In this document: piece after piece, positions 1 to 8,646 of the stretch
Numbering within the stretch: position 1 is the first letter of the stretch
Layout: each line of letters opens with the position of its first letter
DNA from: Pseudomonas leptonychotis
GTDB lineage: Bacteria > Pseudomonadota > Gammaproteobacteria > Pseudomonadales > Pseudomonadaceae
Direction: 5' to 3'
DNA: 64,000 bases
Assembly (NCBI RefSeq): GCF_004920405.1
Contig: NZ_RFLV01000003.1
Location: 186,001-250,000, forward strand
Program-made: the position numbers and the translations under genes
The notes under the pieces: generated by a model
Told to the model about the DNA's origin: nothing
What the model saw: only the letters and a program-made list of their open reading frames with translations
Database searches by the model: none

Positions 1-643
1 ACTTGGCGACACGGGTGAGAAGACCGGTTTCTGGCTCGAAGAGCTCGCCGCGCCTTACTACGCCTTTCTCGACGCCGGCGCGCAACTGATCCTGGCATCG
101 CCCAACGGCGGTCAGCCACCGCTTGACCCAAAGAGTAATGAGCCTGACTTCCAGACCGACGCCACCCGCCGTTTCGAGGCCGATTCAGTCGCCACGCACG
201 CGCTGGCCAATACGCTAAAGCTGAGCGACATAAATAGCGCCGAGTTTGATGCCGTGTTCTACCCCGGCGGCCATGGCCCACTGTGGGACCTGGCCGAAGA
301 TGCCGCATCCATCGCCTTGATCGAGCACGCCATCGCCGCTGGCAAGCCGGTCGCCGCGGTTTGCCATGCGCCTGCGGTGCTGCGCCACATCAAGGGCAGC
401 GACGGTCAGCCATGGGTCGCTGGCAAAGCGGTCACCGGCTTCAGCAACAGCGAGGAAGAGGCTGTGGGCCTGACTCAGGTGGTGCCGTTCCTGGTCGAGG
501 ACATGCTCATGGCCCAGGGCGGCCACTACAGCAGGACAGCCGACTGGCAGGTGCATGTCGTCACCGACGGGTTGCTGATCACGGGCCAGAACCCGGCCTC
601 CTCCGCAGCCACCGCCCACGCGCTGCTCAAAATGATGGCCTAA
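1..643 (+). CDS. DJ-1/PfpI family protein (Hsp31/glyoxalase III-like), 5' end missing
   Basis: The reading frame is open from base 2 and the true start lies left of the window. The visible residues (GDTGEKTGFWLEEL, then ILASPNGGQPPLDPKS) are typical of the type 1 glutamine-amidotransferase-like DJ-1/PfpI family, Hsp31 branch. The nucleophile elbow is seen as AAVCHAPAVL, with an acidic residue in the YPGGHG region upstream. Family members act as cytosolic protein/nucleotide deglycases or glutathione-independent glyoxalases that remove methylglyoxal. The next gene is an old-yellow-enzyme reductase, which fits an electrophile-defence pair. Family is certain; substrate is inferred. Confidence 0.88.
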   Translation, partial: LGDTGEKTGFWLEELAAPYYAFLDAGAQLILASPNGGQPPLDPKSNEPDFQTDATRRFEADSVATHALANTLKLSDINSAEFDAVFYPGGHGPLWDLAEDAASIALIEHAIAAGKPVAAVCHAPAVLRHIKGSDGQPWVAGKAVTGFSNSEEEAVGLTQVVPFLVEDMLMAQGGHYSRTADWQVHVVTDGLLITGQNPASSAATAHALLKMMA

Positions 644-733
644 GGCCCGCGTCACGCCTCTGCCGACGCCGGCAGAGGCGCACTTTTTGCCCGTGGCCGC
701 TAGGTGGCGGCGGGCCTCACCAGGAATGTAAAA

Positions 734-1858
734 ATGGATACCCGTCGCTTCTTTCAGTCGGTACAACTCGGCCCTTACGTGCTCAACAACCGCATCGTCC
801 TGCCGCCCCTGACCCGCTCGCGCAGCACCCAGCCGGGGAACATCGCCAACCCGCTGATGGCCACCTATTACCAGCAACGTGCCGGCGCGGGCTTTATGGT
901 CACCGAGGGCACGCAAATCGAACCCCGTGGCCAGGGCTATGCCTGGACACCGGGCATTCACAGCCAGGCGCAAATCGACGGTTGGCGCAACGTCACCGAT
1001 GCCGTGCATGCCGTCGGCAGCATCATTTTCGCCCAGCTCTGGCACGTCGGTCGGGTTTCGCACACCTCGCTGCAGCCCGATGGAGCAGCGCCGGTAGCGC
1101 CTTCGGCGATTGCCGCGACCAACGTCAAGGTGTTCATCGAAACCGGCCCAGGTACCGGTGCCCTGGCCGAGCCTTCAGTGCCCCGCGCACTGAGCAATGC
1201 CGAAGTCAAAGAACTGGTGCAGCTGTACGCGCAGGCCGCGCGCAACGCACTGAGTGCGGGCTTTGATGGCGTGGAGATCCACTGCGCCAACGGCTATTTG
1301 GTCAATCAGTTCATCTCTGCGCACAGCAACCAGCGCGACGATGAATATGGCGGTTCGCTGCACAACCGTTTGCGCTTCCTGCGCGAGATTGTCCAGGCCG
1401 TAGCCGAGGTTGTCGGTGCCGACCGTTTGGGCGTGCGCTTCGCGCCGTTGTTTGAAAGCACGGCCGAGGACCGGGTCTATTTGGGTCTGGTTGAAGAGGA
1501 TCCGCACAGCACCTACATCGAGGCCATCAAGGTGCTCGAAGAAGCGGGTATCGCCTACCTGTCGATCGCCGAGGCCGACTGGGACAACGCCCCGGACCTT
1601 CCCGAAGACTTCCGCCGCGAGGTTCGCCAGGCCTTTAGCGGCCGCATCATCTACGCCGGCCGCTACACCGCACAACGCGGGGCGCAAACCCTGGAGGCAG
1701 GCTTGGGTGACATGATCGCTTTTGGCCGTCCGTTCATTGCCAACCCGGATTTGCCGCAGCGCATTGCCAATGGTTGGCCGCTCAACCCGGTCGACCCAAG
1801 CAGCATGTACGGCGGCACGGAGAAGGGTTATAGCGACTACCCCACCTACACCAAATAA
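734..1858 (+). CDS. nemA: Old yellow enzyme / alkene reductase (NemA-like)
   Basis: FMN-dependent NAD(P)H oxidoreductase of the old yellow enzyme family, predicted to reduce activated C=C bonds (enals, N-ethylmaleimide) and nitro compounds in the cytosol. The 374-residue TIM barrel has the expected blocks: NRIVLPPLTRSRS near the N-terminus, QLWHVGR, the GFDGVEIHCANGYLVNQF block, and a C-terminal GDMIAFGRPFIANPDL phosphate-binding segment. I chose the ATG at 734 because AGGA lies about 8 bases upstream and the protein then starts like family members (MDTRRFFQSVQLG). A GTG at 704 would add ten non-conserved residues. It follows the DJ-1 gene by 90 bases and is likely co-transcribed with it. Confidence 0.9.
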   Translation: MDTRRFFQSVQLGPYVLNNRIVLPPLTRSRSTQPGNIANPLMATYYQQRAGAGFMVTEGTQIEPRGQGYAWTPGIHSQAQIDGWRNVTDAVHAVGSIIFAQLWHVGRVSHTSLQPDGAAPVAPSAIAATNVKVFIETGPGTGALAEPSVPRALSNAEVKELVQLYAQAARNALSAGFDGVEIHCANGYLVNQFISAHSNQRDDEYGGSLHNRLRFLREIVQAVAEVVGADRLGVRFAPLFESTAEDRVYLGLVEEDPHSTYIEAIKVLEEAGIAYLSIAEADWDNAPDLPEDFRREVRQAFSGRIIYAGRYTAQRGAQTLEAGLGDMIAFGRPFIANPDLPQRIANGWPLNPVDPSSMYGGTEKGYSDYPTYTK

Positions 1859-1870
1859 ACCCGCCACAGC

Positions 1871-1905
1871 GGCCGTCACGGTTTAACCCTGACGGCCGTC
1901 TTCTT
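1871..1905 (+). terminator. Intrinsic terminator after the alkene reductase gene
   Basis: An 8-bp perfect stem GGCCGTCA (1871-1878) / TGACGGCC (1890-1897) with an 11-base loop is followed by a pyrimidine-rich tract (GTCTTCTTCT). It starts 12 bases after the stop codon. Confidence 0.65.
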
Positions 1906-2099
1906 CTGGGCTGCAAACGGCGACGACCGGGTGGGCCAATTCGCGCGACGCAGCAGTGATGACGCCGTCATGCAGCATCTGGATAATTGCACCCTTCTCG
2001 CGGCGACACGCCTGATCGTTACCCAAGCCCCCGCCTACACGTCCACACTCAAGCGCTGCGCAGAGCAATAACCCGGCAGAGCATTAAGGACTTCTCAAC

Positions 2100-2699
2100 A
2101 TGACAGAACTGCAGAGCAACCCGGACTGTATTGGCCTGGTACTGGCCGCAGGCTACGGGCAACGCTTCGGCAGCGACAAACGCCGCGCCCAGCTGGCAGA
2201 CGGCAACAGCTTGCTGCGCGCGACAGTGCTGCGTGCGCAAGAAGCCTTCAGCGATGTTCGAGTCGTATTAAAAGCCGAGGACGATGCCCAGGCCCTGGCT
2301 ATTCCACCCGGCGTTCAGCTGGTGCGGGCAGCTCACGCCAAACAGGGCATGGGCTCAAGCCTGGCTGCCGGCATCCAGAGCCTGGCACACTCGCAGGCCA
2401 CTGCGGTGGCGGTGCTGCTTGGAGATATGCCGTGGATTTCTGTCGCCACCCTGCGGCAACTGCGAGCGCAGGCCCACGCTGAACATATCGTCGTGGCTTA
2501 CTGCGAAGGCCAGCGCGGCCACCCGGTGTTGTTCGGCCGGTGCTTCTGGCCAGAGCTGATGCAACTGCAAGGCGAGAATGGGGCCAAGGGCTTGATCGCC
2601 AGCCATGCGCAACAGGTGATTGCCGTGACGCTCAATGACCACGGCATTCTGCGGGACGTCGACAGGCCGGCCGACCTCAGCCACCCACCGACTTCATAA
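2100..2699 (+). CDS. mocA: Molybdenum cofactor cytidylyltransferase-like NTP transferase (MocA)
   Basis: A 199-residue nucleotidyltransferase of the MobA-like family. The N-terminal signature LVLAAGYGQRFGSDKR binds NTP, and an LLGDMPWIS motif near residue 103 supplies the metal-binding Asp. Members beside XDH-type molybdenum hydroxylases transfer CMP to Mo-molybdopterin, giving the MCD form those enzymes need. Converging on it is a complete molybdenum-hydroxylase operon, which supports MocA over the GMP-transferring MobA. AAGGA sits 9 bases before the ATG. Its last 23 bases overlap the 3' end of moaA on the other strand. Confidence 0.85.
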   Translation: MTELQSNPDCIGLVLAAGYGQRFGSDKRRAQLADGNSLLRATVLRAQEAFSDVRVVLKAEDDAQALAIPPGVQLVRAAHAKQGMGSSLAAGIQSLAHSQATAVAVLLGDMPWISVATLRQLRAQAHAEHIVVAYCEGQRGHPVLFGRCFWPELMQLQGENGAKGLIASHAQQVIAVTLNDHGILRDVDRPADLSHPPTS

Positions 2700-3645
2700 T
2701 CAGGGCGCTGCCGGTAAACGTGGCGTCCTGCTTGTCCGCAAGCGCACGGCCGAGCAACCCGGTCAGCTGCGGCTGCGCCTGCTCAGTCGGCAGATCCAAC
2801 AGCGCGCCCATAAAGTGCCCGCGATTGGATGACAGGCATCCATATAACCAGCCCGTAGACGACAGGCGCAGACGGCTGCAACTCCGGCAAAAGGGCGCGC
2901 TTTCGTTGGCAATGATGCCGAACGCCCCGCGCTCGCCCACGCTATAGCGCAGCGCGGTGGAGTCTACCGGCGCCTCAGCCTGGGTGAAGGCATAGCGCTG
3001 GCCGATAAGCTCCAGCAGCTCGCGCTGGCCGACGAACTGGGTGCGAAAAGCCTCTGCATGCTGGGCCAAATGGCCCATGCGCATCAGTTCGATAAAGCGC
3101 AGCTCGTAGCCCTGCTCCAGGCAGAACGCCAACATGGGCATAACTTGATCGAGATTACTGCCACGCATCGGCACCATGTTGATCTTGATGCTCATGCCGG
3201 CTCGGCGCGCCTGCTCGATGCCGCTGAGCACCGTCTGCAGGTCGCCGCCCTTGGCGATCGTGCGGAAGGCGCTCGGGTCGAGCGTATCGAGGGACACATT
3301 GAGTCGCTGGATGCCGGCGCAGCGCAATAACGGCAGTTTGCCGGCCAACAACTGGCCATTGGTGGTCAGGCTGATGCCTTGCAACGCCAGCTTACCAATG
3401 CCCTGCAGAAAGGGCTCCAGCCGGTCACTCAGCAGCGGCTCGCCACCGGTAATGCGCAGTTCCTCAACACCGGCAACATCCCTGAGCAACTCGACGGCAC
3501 GCAGCATCGCCGCCGCCGTCAGCTCATCGCGCGCGGCCACCAAGCGACGGCCATCGGCCACACAGTAGGTGCAGGCGTAATTGCAGGCCGCGGTGAGGCT
3601 CAGACGAAGTTTGCGAAAACGCCGACCATGTCGATCAACAATCAC
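2677..3645 (-). CDS. moaA: GTP 3',8-cyclase MoaA (radical SAM, molybdopterin biosynthesis)
   Basis: The first enzyme of molybdopterin synthesis, converting GTP to 3',8-cyclo-7,8-dihydro-GTP. It has 322 residues, the normal length. The N-terminal radical-SAM cluster is C21-x3-C25-x2-C28 (CNYACTYC), followed by RITGGEPLL. The C-terminal second 4Fe-4S site has C253, C256 and C270, and the protein ends in the diagnostic Gly-Gly tail (KSVGG). The start is GTG, which overlaps the stop of the upstream monooxygenase gene by four bases (GTGA). No clear ribosome site is seen, so translational coupling is likely. Presence in the hydroxylase operon suggests an extra cofactor supply tied to that enzyme; whether it is the only moaA in the genome cannot be seen. 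Confidence 0.93.
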   Translation of the reverse strand: MIVDRHGRRFRKLRLSLTAACNYACTYCVADGRRLVAARDELTAAAMLRAVELLRDVAGVEELRITGGEPLLSDRLEPFLQGIGKLALQGISLTTNGQLLAGKLPLLRCAGIQRLNVSLDTLDPSAFRTIAKGGDLQTVLSGIEQARRAGMSIKINMVPMRGSNLDQVMPMLAFCLEQGYELRFIELMRMGHLAQHAEAFRTQFVGQRELLELIGQRYAFTQAEAPVDSTALRYSVGERGAFGIIANESAPFCRSCSRLRLSSTGWLYGCLSSNRGHFMGALLDLPTEQAQPQLTGLLGRALADKQDATFTGSALIMKSVGG

Positions 3646-3968
3646 CCGGCGACGCCCGCGTGGGCATCAGTGGTGGCTTCGATGTCCTCAAGCACATAAA
3701 CCTGACGATCGCTCAGCAGCTCGCCAAGGGCATTGGCCATGGCCGTGTAATGCGGCATCTGCCGATGAAGCGCTATCGCCTCGTGGCTGGCCCAGCGCTC
3801 GACGAAGACAAAACGTCCGGCCTGCTCAATACAGCGATTCAAGACGTAAGCCAGGCAACCGTCTTCGCCGCGCGAAGGCTGCACGCAGGCGCGCAGAATC
3901 TGCTCGACCTGCTGCTCGTTGCCGGCTTTGGCGGTCAGTACCGCGACAACGCGTATGGCTTGATTCAT
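3642..3968 (-). CDS. Antibiotic biosynthesis monooxygenase (ABM) domain protein
   Basis: A single ABM-type ferredoxin-like domain of 108 residues (AVLTAKAGNEQQVEQILRACVQPSRGEDGCLAYVLNRC... FVFVERWASHEAIALHRQMPHY, shown in part). Relatives such as YgiN are cofactor-free quinol or small-aromatic monooxygenases, acting as dimers. It lies 28 bases after xdhC and overlaps moaA by four bases, so it belongs to the molybdenum-hydroxylase operon. Its role there is unknown; oxidation of a quinol or of the hydroxylase product is possible but is only inference. Confidence 0.8.
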   Translation of the reverse strand: MNQAIRVVAVLTAKAGNEQQVEQILRACVQPSRGEDGCLAYVLNRCIEQAGRFVFVERWASHEAIALHRQMPHYTAMANALGELLSDRQVYVLEDIEATTDAHAGVAG

Positions 3969-3996
3969 GCGGATGGGTTCCTCGGTTGATCAGTCG

Positions 3997-5208
3997 TCAG
4001 CGCTGCACGGCGAACTGCCGAAAAGCTTCTGTAGTAACAGCGGTTGCGGCCTGGCCAGCGATCAGCACAGGGTCGCTGTCATGGATGCTCGCGGCGCGCA
4101 AACGCAGGCTGCCGCCATGGCGGCCGTTGAGCACTGCCTGAATTTCCGCCAGCACCGCCATGGCCACGCTTTCCGGGGTGTCGCCGCCCAGGTCCAGGCC
4201 GATCGGATAATGCAAACATGCCAGCCCCGGCAGCTCGTCCTGCGGTTTAGCCAATTGTTCGTGGATGCCGGCCAACAAGCGCTCGGTACGCTCACGCGGG
4301 CCTAGCTGGCCGACATAGCAGGGTTCACTGTGCAACACGCCCTGTAGCCAATGCGCGTCTTGCACCAGGCTGTGGGTCATCACCGCTACCGCAGCCCCGC
4401 GCACCAGCTCGTGGTAAGCGAAAGGCTGCTCGACGTCGCCGACCAGTATCTGGTCAGCCTCGGCAAAGCGCTCGGCTCGGGCAAAGTGCGCCCGGCCGTC
4501 GATCACCGTCACATGCCAACCCAACAGCTTGGCCATGCGCACCAGCGGCTGGGCATCATGGCCCGCGCCGAAGATCACCAGGCGTCGCACAGGCGGCAGG
4601 TACTCCAGAAGCACCTCCACTTCGCCCGCGCCATTTGGATAGACACAGCGGGATGACTTGCCGCGCAGCAAGGTCTGCTGCAGATCAGCGCTGATCTGTT
4701 CCGCCAGCCCCGAGCGCAGTAGTTCGCCTTTGGCATCCTGACCAGGCACCAAGCACAAGCGCTCGCCTAAGCGTGGCGAAGCAGCGCCCGGGCTGGCGAT
4801 CACCGTGGCAATGGCCGCCGCTTGCTGGCTGTCGCGCACGCCAAGCAAGGCATCGACCAAGGCGCAAGGGCCGTTGGCCGGCAGGCGCTCGAACAGCACA
4901 TGCACCTTGCCGTTACAGCCCAGGCCGAAGCTCAGCGCTTCCTCGCTGGCCTCATCCGCCTCGGCGGTGCTGTAGCTGCGCAGCGCCGGCCCGGCTTCGG
5001 TCAGCCACCAGGCCTTTTTCGCCACTTCCGCCTCCAGGCAGCCACCACTGATGGTGCCCTCGGGCCTGCCGAAGCGCGACACCAGCATGCGCGCACCCGG
5101 CCGCCGATACGCCGAGCCTTCGACCTTGACCACAGTCGCAAGCACCGCTTCGCGGCCAGCCTCGCGCTCGGCCAGGAGCGCATCCAGCAATGTGTTCAGG
5201 CCCGACAT
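3997..5208 (-). CDS. xdhC: XdhC family molybdenum cofactor insertion/sulfuration chaperone
   Basis: A 403-residue XdhC/CoxI family protein. The N-terminal XdhC_CoxI domain carries TVVKVEGSAYRRPGARML and the GGCLEAEV motif; the C-terminal Rossmann-like domain carries VIFGAGHDAQPLVRMA and TVIDGRAHFA. Family members bind Mo cofactor, promote its sulfuration and insert it into XDH-type hydroxylases. The ATG at 5208 is preceded by a strong GGAGGTG ribosome site; an in-frame start 27 codons further upstream lacks one and would run into the cytochrome gene. The gene lies 13 bases after the cytochrome subunit gene, in the same operon. Confidence 0.92.
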   Translation of the reverse strand: MSGLNTLLDALLAEREAGREAVLATVVKVEGSAYRRPGARMLVSRFGRPEGTISGGCLEAEVAKKAWWLTEAGPALRSYSTAEADEASEEALSFGLGCNGKVHVLFERLPANGPCALVDALLGVRDSQQAAAIATVIASPGAASPRLGERLCLVPGQDAKGELLRSGLAEQISADLQQTLLRGKSSRCVYPNGAGEVEVLLEYLPPVRRLVIFGAGHDAQPLVRMAKLLGWHVTVIDGRAHFARAERFAEADQILVGDVEQPFAYHELVRGAAVAVMTHSLVQDAHWLQGVLHSEPCYVGQLGPRERTERLLAGIHEQLAKPQDELPGLACLHYPIGLDLGGDTPESVAMAVLAEIQAVLNGRHGGSLRLRAASIHDSDPVLIAGQAATAVTTEAFRQFAVQR

Positions 5209-5221
5209 GCGGCACCTCCGC

Positions 5222-6442
5222 TCAATGCAGGGACTCGGTCCGGCGCTTAGCCACAGCTGGCACCGATACCTGCGCACCACTGTCGCCAAAGCGCTGCAAC
5301 ATGAAGCTGCTCAGCGCGGCCAGCTCTTGGTCGTTGTAAATGCTGCCGAACGACGGCATAAGCCGATCCACAGGGGCGTCGGCAGCACCATGGCCACTCA
5401 ACAAGATGCCGAGCAAGTTGCTGGCGGCCGGGTCGTTGACCGTCTTCAAGCCCAGCAGCATGGCCGTCTGGCTCTGGTTGCCCGTGCCGTCCCAGCGGTG
5501 GCAACTGGCGCAGGCTTCGGCGAACAGCTTGTTGCCGAGCGCATTACCGCTGCCCGGTTCAGCAAGCGTGACCTGCTGCGGGCGAGGCACGCCTTCACTG
5601 CGCGGCGGCGAGTTCTTGAGGAAGACGGCGATCGCCTGACGGTCAGCGTCGGTCAGGTGGCGCAAGCTGTTTTCCACCACCTCTGCCATGGGCCCCGAAG
5701 ACAAACCCAGGCCTGGCGCTGCGCCATCCTTCAAATAGCCAGCTAGCACGTCCGTGGGCCAGGCACCAATGCCGTGCACCGGGTCGGCACTTATGTTGTA
5801 GGCGTTCCAACCCTGGAGCAGGTTACCGGCCAGCGAGCGGTCGCTGCTGACTGCCTGAAACAGGTTGCGCGGTGAATGGCATTCGCCGCAGTGACCCGGC
5901 CCTTCGACGAGGTATTTGCCGCGATTCCACTCAGCAGAGCGCTGGCTGTCCGCCTGAAATGGCTCATCGTTAAGGAACAGCAAATTCCAGAAAACCATGC
6001 CCCAGCGCTGATTGAACGGGAAGCCGATTTGGTTTTCGCGCGGTGCTTGCTCGACTGGCTCCAGGCTGTCGAGGTAACCCTTGATCGCGAGGATGTCATC
6101 GCGCGACATCTTGCTGTAGGAGGTATAGGGGAACGCCGGGTAGTAGTGCTGGCCATCACGGCCCACGCCGGTCTGCAGCGCACTGACGAACTCGTCATCG
6201 GTCCACGCACCGATGCCGGTTTGCGTGTCAGGGGTAATGTTGGGCGAAAACAGCGAGCCGAACGGCAGCTTGAACTCGACGCCACCGGCGAAAGGTTCAC
6301 CGCCGGGCACGGTGTGGCAAGCCACGCAGTTGGCGGCGCGCGTGAGGTATTCGCCCTTAGCCAGCGAATCGTCCTGGGCATAGGCCGCTTGCGCCAGCAG
6401 AGCAGCACTGGCGAGCAGCAGTAGGTTGCTTATTAATTTCAT
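5222..6442 (-). CDS. Triheme c-type cytochrome subunit of the molybdenum hydroxylase
   Basis: An exported 406-residue cytochrome with a Sec signal peptide (about residues 1-22, ending AQAAYAQ) and three CxxCH haem sites: CVACH at 39-43, CGECH near residue 187 and CASCH near 322. The architecture matches the AdhB/gluconate-dehydrogenase type of membrane-attached triheme cytochromes that pass electrons to quinone or an oxidase. It sits 10 bases after the molybdopterin subunit, so it is read as the electron acceptor of a periplasmic aldehyde/N-heterocycle oxidoreductase. A longer signal anchor or lipid anchor is not seen. Confidence 0.9.
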   Translation of the reverse strand: MKLISNLLLLASAALLAQAAYAQDDSLAKGEYLTRAANCVACHTVPGGEPFAGGVEFKLPFGSLFSPNITPDTQTGIGAWTDDEFVSALQTGVGRDGQHYYPAFPYTSYSKMSRDDILAIKGYLDSLEPVEQAPRENQIGFPFNQRWGMVFWNLLFLNDEPFQADSQRSAEWNRGKYLVEGPGHCGECHSPRNLFQAVSSDRSLAGNLLQGWNAYNISADPVHGIGAWPTDVLAGYLKDGAAPGLGLSSGPMAEVVENSLRHLTDADRQAIAVFLKNSPPRSEGVPRPQQVTLAEPGSGNALGNKLFAEACASCHRWDGTGNQSQTAMLLGLKTVNDPAASNLLGILLSGHGAADAPVDRLMPSFGSIYNDQELAALSSFMLQRFGDSGAQVSVPAVAKRRTESLH

Positions 6443-6452
6443 CAGGTGCTCC

Positions 6453-8645
6453 TTAAACCGGGTAGTAGCCGAAACGGCTCAGCGGCAAGCGACGAATGCG
6501 CTGGCCCGATGCGGCGAACAGGGCGTTGACCAGGGCCGGACCGATCAACGCAGTACCGGCCTCGCCGACGCCACCCGGCGCTTCCAGGCTCGGCAGCAGG
6601 TGCACCTCCACCGCCGGCGCTTCGCTGATGCGCAGCTGCCGGTAGTTGTGGAAGTTGGTCTGCTGCACCTGGCCGTTTTCGATGAGGATTTCGTTGAATA
6701 GCGAGGCGGACAGGCCGAACAGCGTGCCGCCCTCGATCTGCGCCTTAACCGAGGTCGGGTTAGTCGCAAAGCCGCAATCCACCACACTGACCAGGCGCTT
6801 GATGCGTATGCCCAAGTCGCCCTGCATCTCCAGTTCAACCAGGGTCGCCACGTAGCTGCCGAACACCGCACTGACCGCCACACCACGGCCCTGCCCGGCG
6901 GGCAACGGCTTATTCCAGTCAGTCTTTTCGGCCAGCAAACGCAGCACCGCCTGGGCACGTGGCTGCTCCGCCATCAGCTCCAGGCGGTAGGCCACCGGGT
7001 CGGCCTTGGCGTTGTGCGCCAGCTCATCAATAAAACATTCCAGAGCATAGGTGCCGCGCAGCGGGCCCACGCCGCGCCACCAGGACACGGGCACAACGCT
7101 CGGCTCCTGGCGGATATAACGAACCTGCAAATGCGCCAGGCTGTAGATGGGGTCTACCGCCACTTCCACGGCATCGGCATCCACGCCATTGGGCGGCAAG
7201 CTGCCGACATAACGGGCGAGAATCGAGGCACCGGCGATGCGGTGCTCCCAACCCAGCGGTCGCCCCTGCTCATCAAGAGCGGCCTGCATACGGTCGGCGT
7301 AAAGCGGCCGGTAGAGGTCGTGGGTCATGTCCTCTTCACGGCTCCAGATCAGCTTGATCGGGTAAGCAACCTGGCGTGCGATGGCCACTGCCTGGGTGAT
7401 GAAGTCGAATTCCAGACGCCGACCGAATGCGCCACCGATCAGCTGGTTGTGCACCTGGATTTTTTCCGCCGGCAACCCGGTGATTTGGGCTGCCGTCTGC
7501 TGGGCGAACACCGGCACTTGGGTGCCGACCCACAGCTCGCAGGCATCTTTACGCACATGGGCCACGCAGCTCATGGGCTCAAGCGGTGAATGCGACAACA
7601 GCGCCTGCTCGTAAACCGCCTCGAACTGGCTGGCCGATTGCTGCTTGGCTTGTTCAATGTCGCCGCTGCGCTTGCCGACCACGCCATCACGGCTACTGGC
7701 CGCGAGCAGCTCCTGGTCCAACTGCGCTGAACCAATCGCGGCATGTGGGCCGAGGTCCCACTCGATTTTCAGCGCCTTGATGGCCTGCTGGCAGGCCCAG
7801 AAGTTGCTCGCGGTGACGGCCACGGCATTGTCCAGGCGCACGATGTCGCGCACCCCAGGCACTCGTCGCGCCTGACTGTCATCAACGTTGAGCAGCCGCC
7901 CGCCATACACCGGACAGGTGATACTGGAGGCCACCAGCATGCCGGGGATTTGCAGGTCGATGGTAAAGCGCGCCTTGCCGTTGACCTTCGCGGGCGTATC
8001 CAGACGCTGCGCGGGGGTGCCCAGCAACTTGAACTGCTCGGGGGTTTTCAGCGGCACTGCATCGGGCAATGGCAGCGTCGCAGCCGCCTCGACCAAGTCG
8101 CCATAGGCCGCCTGCAGGCCATTGGGGCCAAACACCTGGCCGTTCTGCGCATGGCACAGGCTCGGCGCGACGCGCCATTGCAGAGCAGCCGCCTGGATCA
8201 ACAGGATCCGCGCCGTAGCGCCCGCCCGACGCAGCGGCTCCCAGGTAACACGAGTAGAAGTCGAACCACCGGTGGCCTGAAATTGCATCAGGCTGTCGGT
8301 ATACAGCGCCGAGTTCGGTGGCGCTTCCTGGATCACCACCTGATCCAGGGGCACTTCCAGTTCCTCGGCGACCATCATGGCAATACCGGTGTGCGCACCC
8401 TGGCCCATTTCAATTTTCGGCGAGATCACCGTGACCACGCCATCGGGGCCAACGCGGACAAAGGCACCGAAACCCTCAGCGGAGCGATCACCAAGCCGAC
8501 CTGTCGCCGCCGCCTCGGCGGCTGCGCTTTTAGACACCAACGGCGGTAGCCAGGTACTCAACACCAAGCCGCCGAGGGCGATACCGCTGCCCTGCAAGAG
8601 GCGGCGACGGGACATATCAACAGTCATTTCGTTAGGCTTTTTCAT
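6453..8645 (-). CDS. XDH-family molybdopterin-binding subunit, Tat-exported (IorB/aldehyde dehydrogenase-like)
   Basis: The large catalytic subunit (730 residues) of a two-subunit xanthine dehydrogenase-family hydroxylase of the isoquinoline oxidoreductase IorB / periplasmic aldehyde dehydrogenase type. A twin-arginine signal (SRRRLLQ at 12-18, then a hydrophobic stretch) predicts folded export with cofactor. Mo-cofactor loops are present, including GGAFGRR, and the active-site Glu is seen in GVGEAG at about 692-697 near the C-terminus. Known members oxidise aldehydes or N-heterocycles by hydroxylation using water; the substrate here cannot be told. The gene starts one base after the 2Fe-2S subunit gene ends. 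Confidence 0.92.
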   Translation of the reverse strand: MKKPNEMTVDMSRRRLLQGSGIALGGLVLSTWLPPLVSKSAAAEAAATGRLGDRSAEGFGAFVRVGPDGVVTVISPKIEMGQGAHTGIAMMVAEELEVPLDQVVIQEAPPNSALYTDSLMQFQATGGSTSTRVTWEPLRRAGATARILLIQAAALQWRVAPSLCHAQNGQVFGPNGLQAAYGDLVEAAATLPLPDAVPLKTPEQFKLLGTPAQRLDTPAKVNGKARFTIDLQIPGMLVASSITCPVYGGRLLNVDDSQARRVPGVRDIVRLDNAVAVTASNFWACQQAIKALKIEWDLGPHAAIGSAQLDQELLAASSRDGVVGKRSGDIEQAKQQSASQFEAVYEQALLSHSPLEPMSCVAHVRKDACELWVGTQVPVFAQQTAAQITGLPAEKIQVHNQLIGGAFGRRLEFDFITQAVAIARQVAYPIKLIWSREEDMTHDLYRPLYADRMQAALDEQGRPLGWEHRIAGASILARYVGSLPPNGVDADAVEVAVDPIYSLAHLQVRYIRQEPSVVPVSWWRGVGPLRGTYALECFIDELAHNAKADPVAYRLELMAEQPRAQAVLRLLAEKTDWNKPLPAGQGRGVAVSAVFGSYVATLVELEMQGDLGIRIKRLVSVVDCGFATNPTSVKAQIEGGTLFGLSASLFNEILIENGQVQQTNFHNYRQLRISEAPAVEVHLLPSLEAPGGVGEAGTALIGPALVNALFAASGQRIRRLPLSRFGYYPV

Positions 8646-8646
8646 C

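Noticed and set aside
953..1014. A TAGACCA-type operator before the alkene reductase gene
   Set aside because: I looked for the three-copy TetR box upstream of 734 and in the early part of the gene and found none, so co-regulation with the 10-11 kb genes is not claimed.
1883..2068. Minus-strand 61-codon frame between the alkene reductase and mocA
   Set aside because: It starts with TTG without a ribosome site and overlaps the terminator stem; the REKGAIIQMLHDG-like stretch matched no family I could name.
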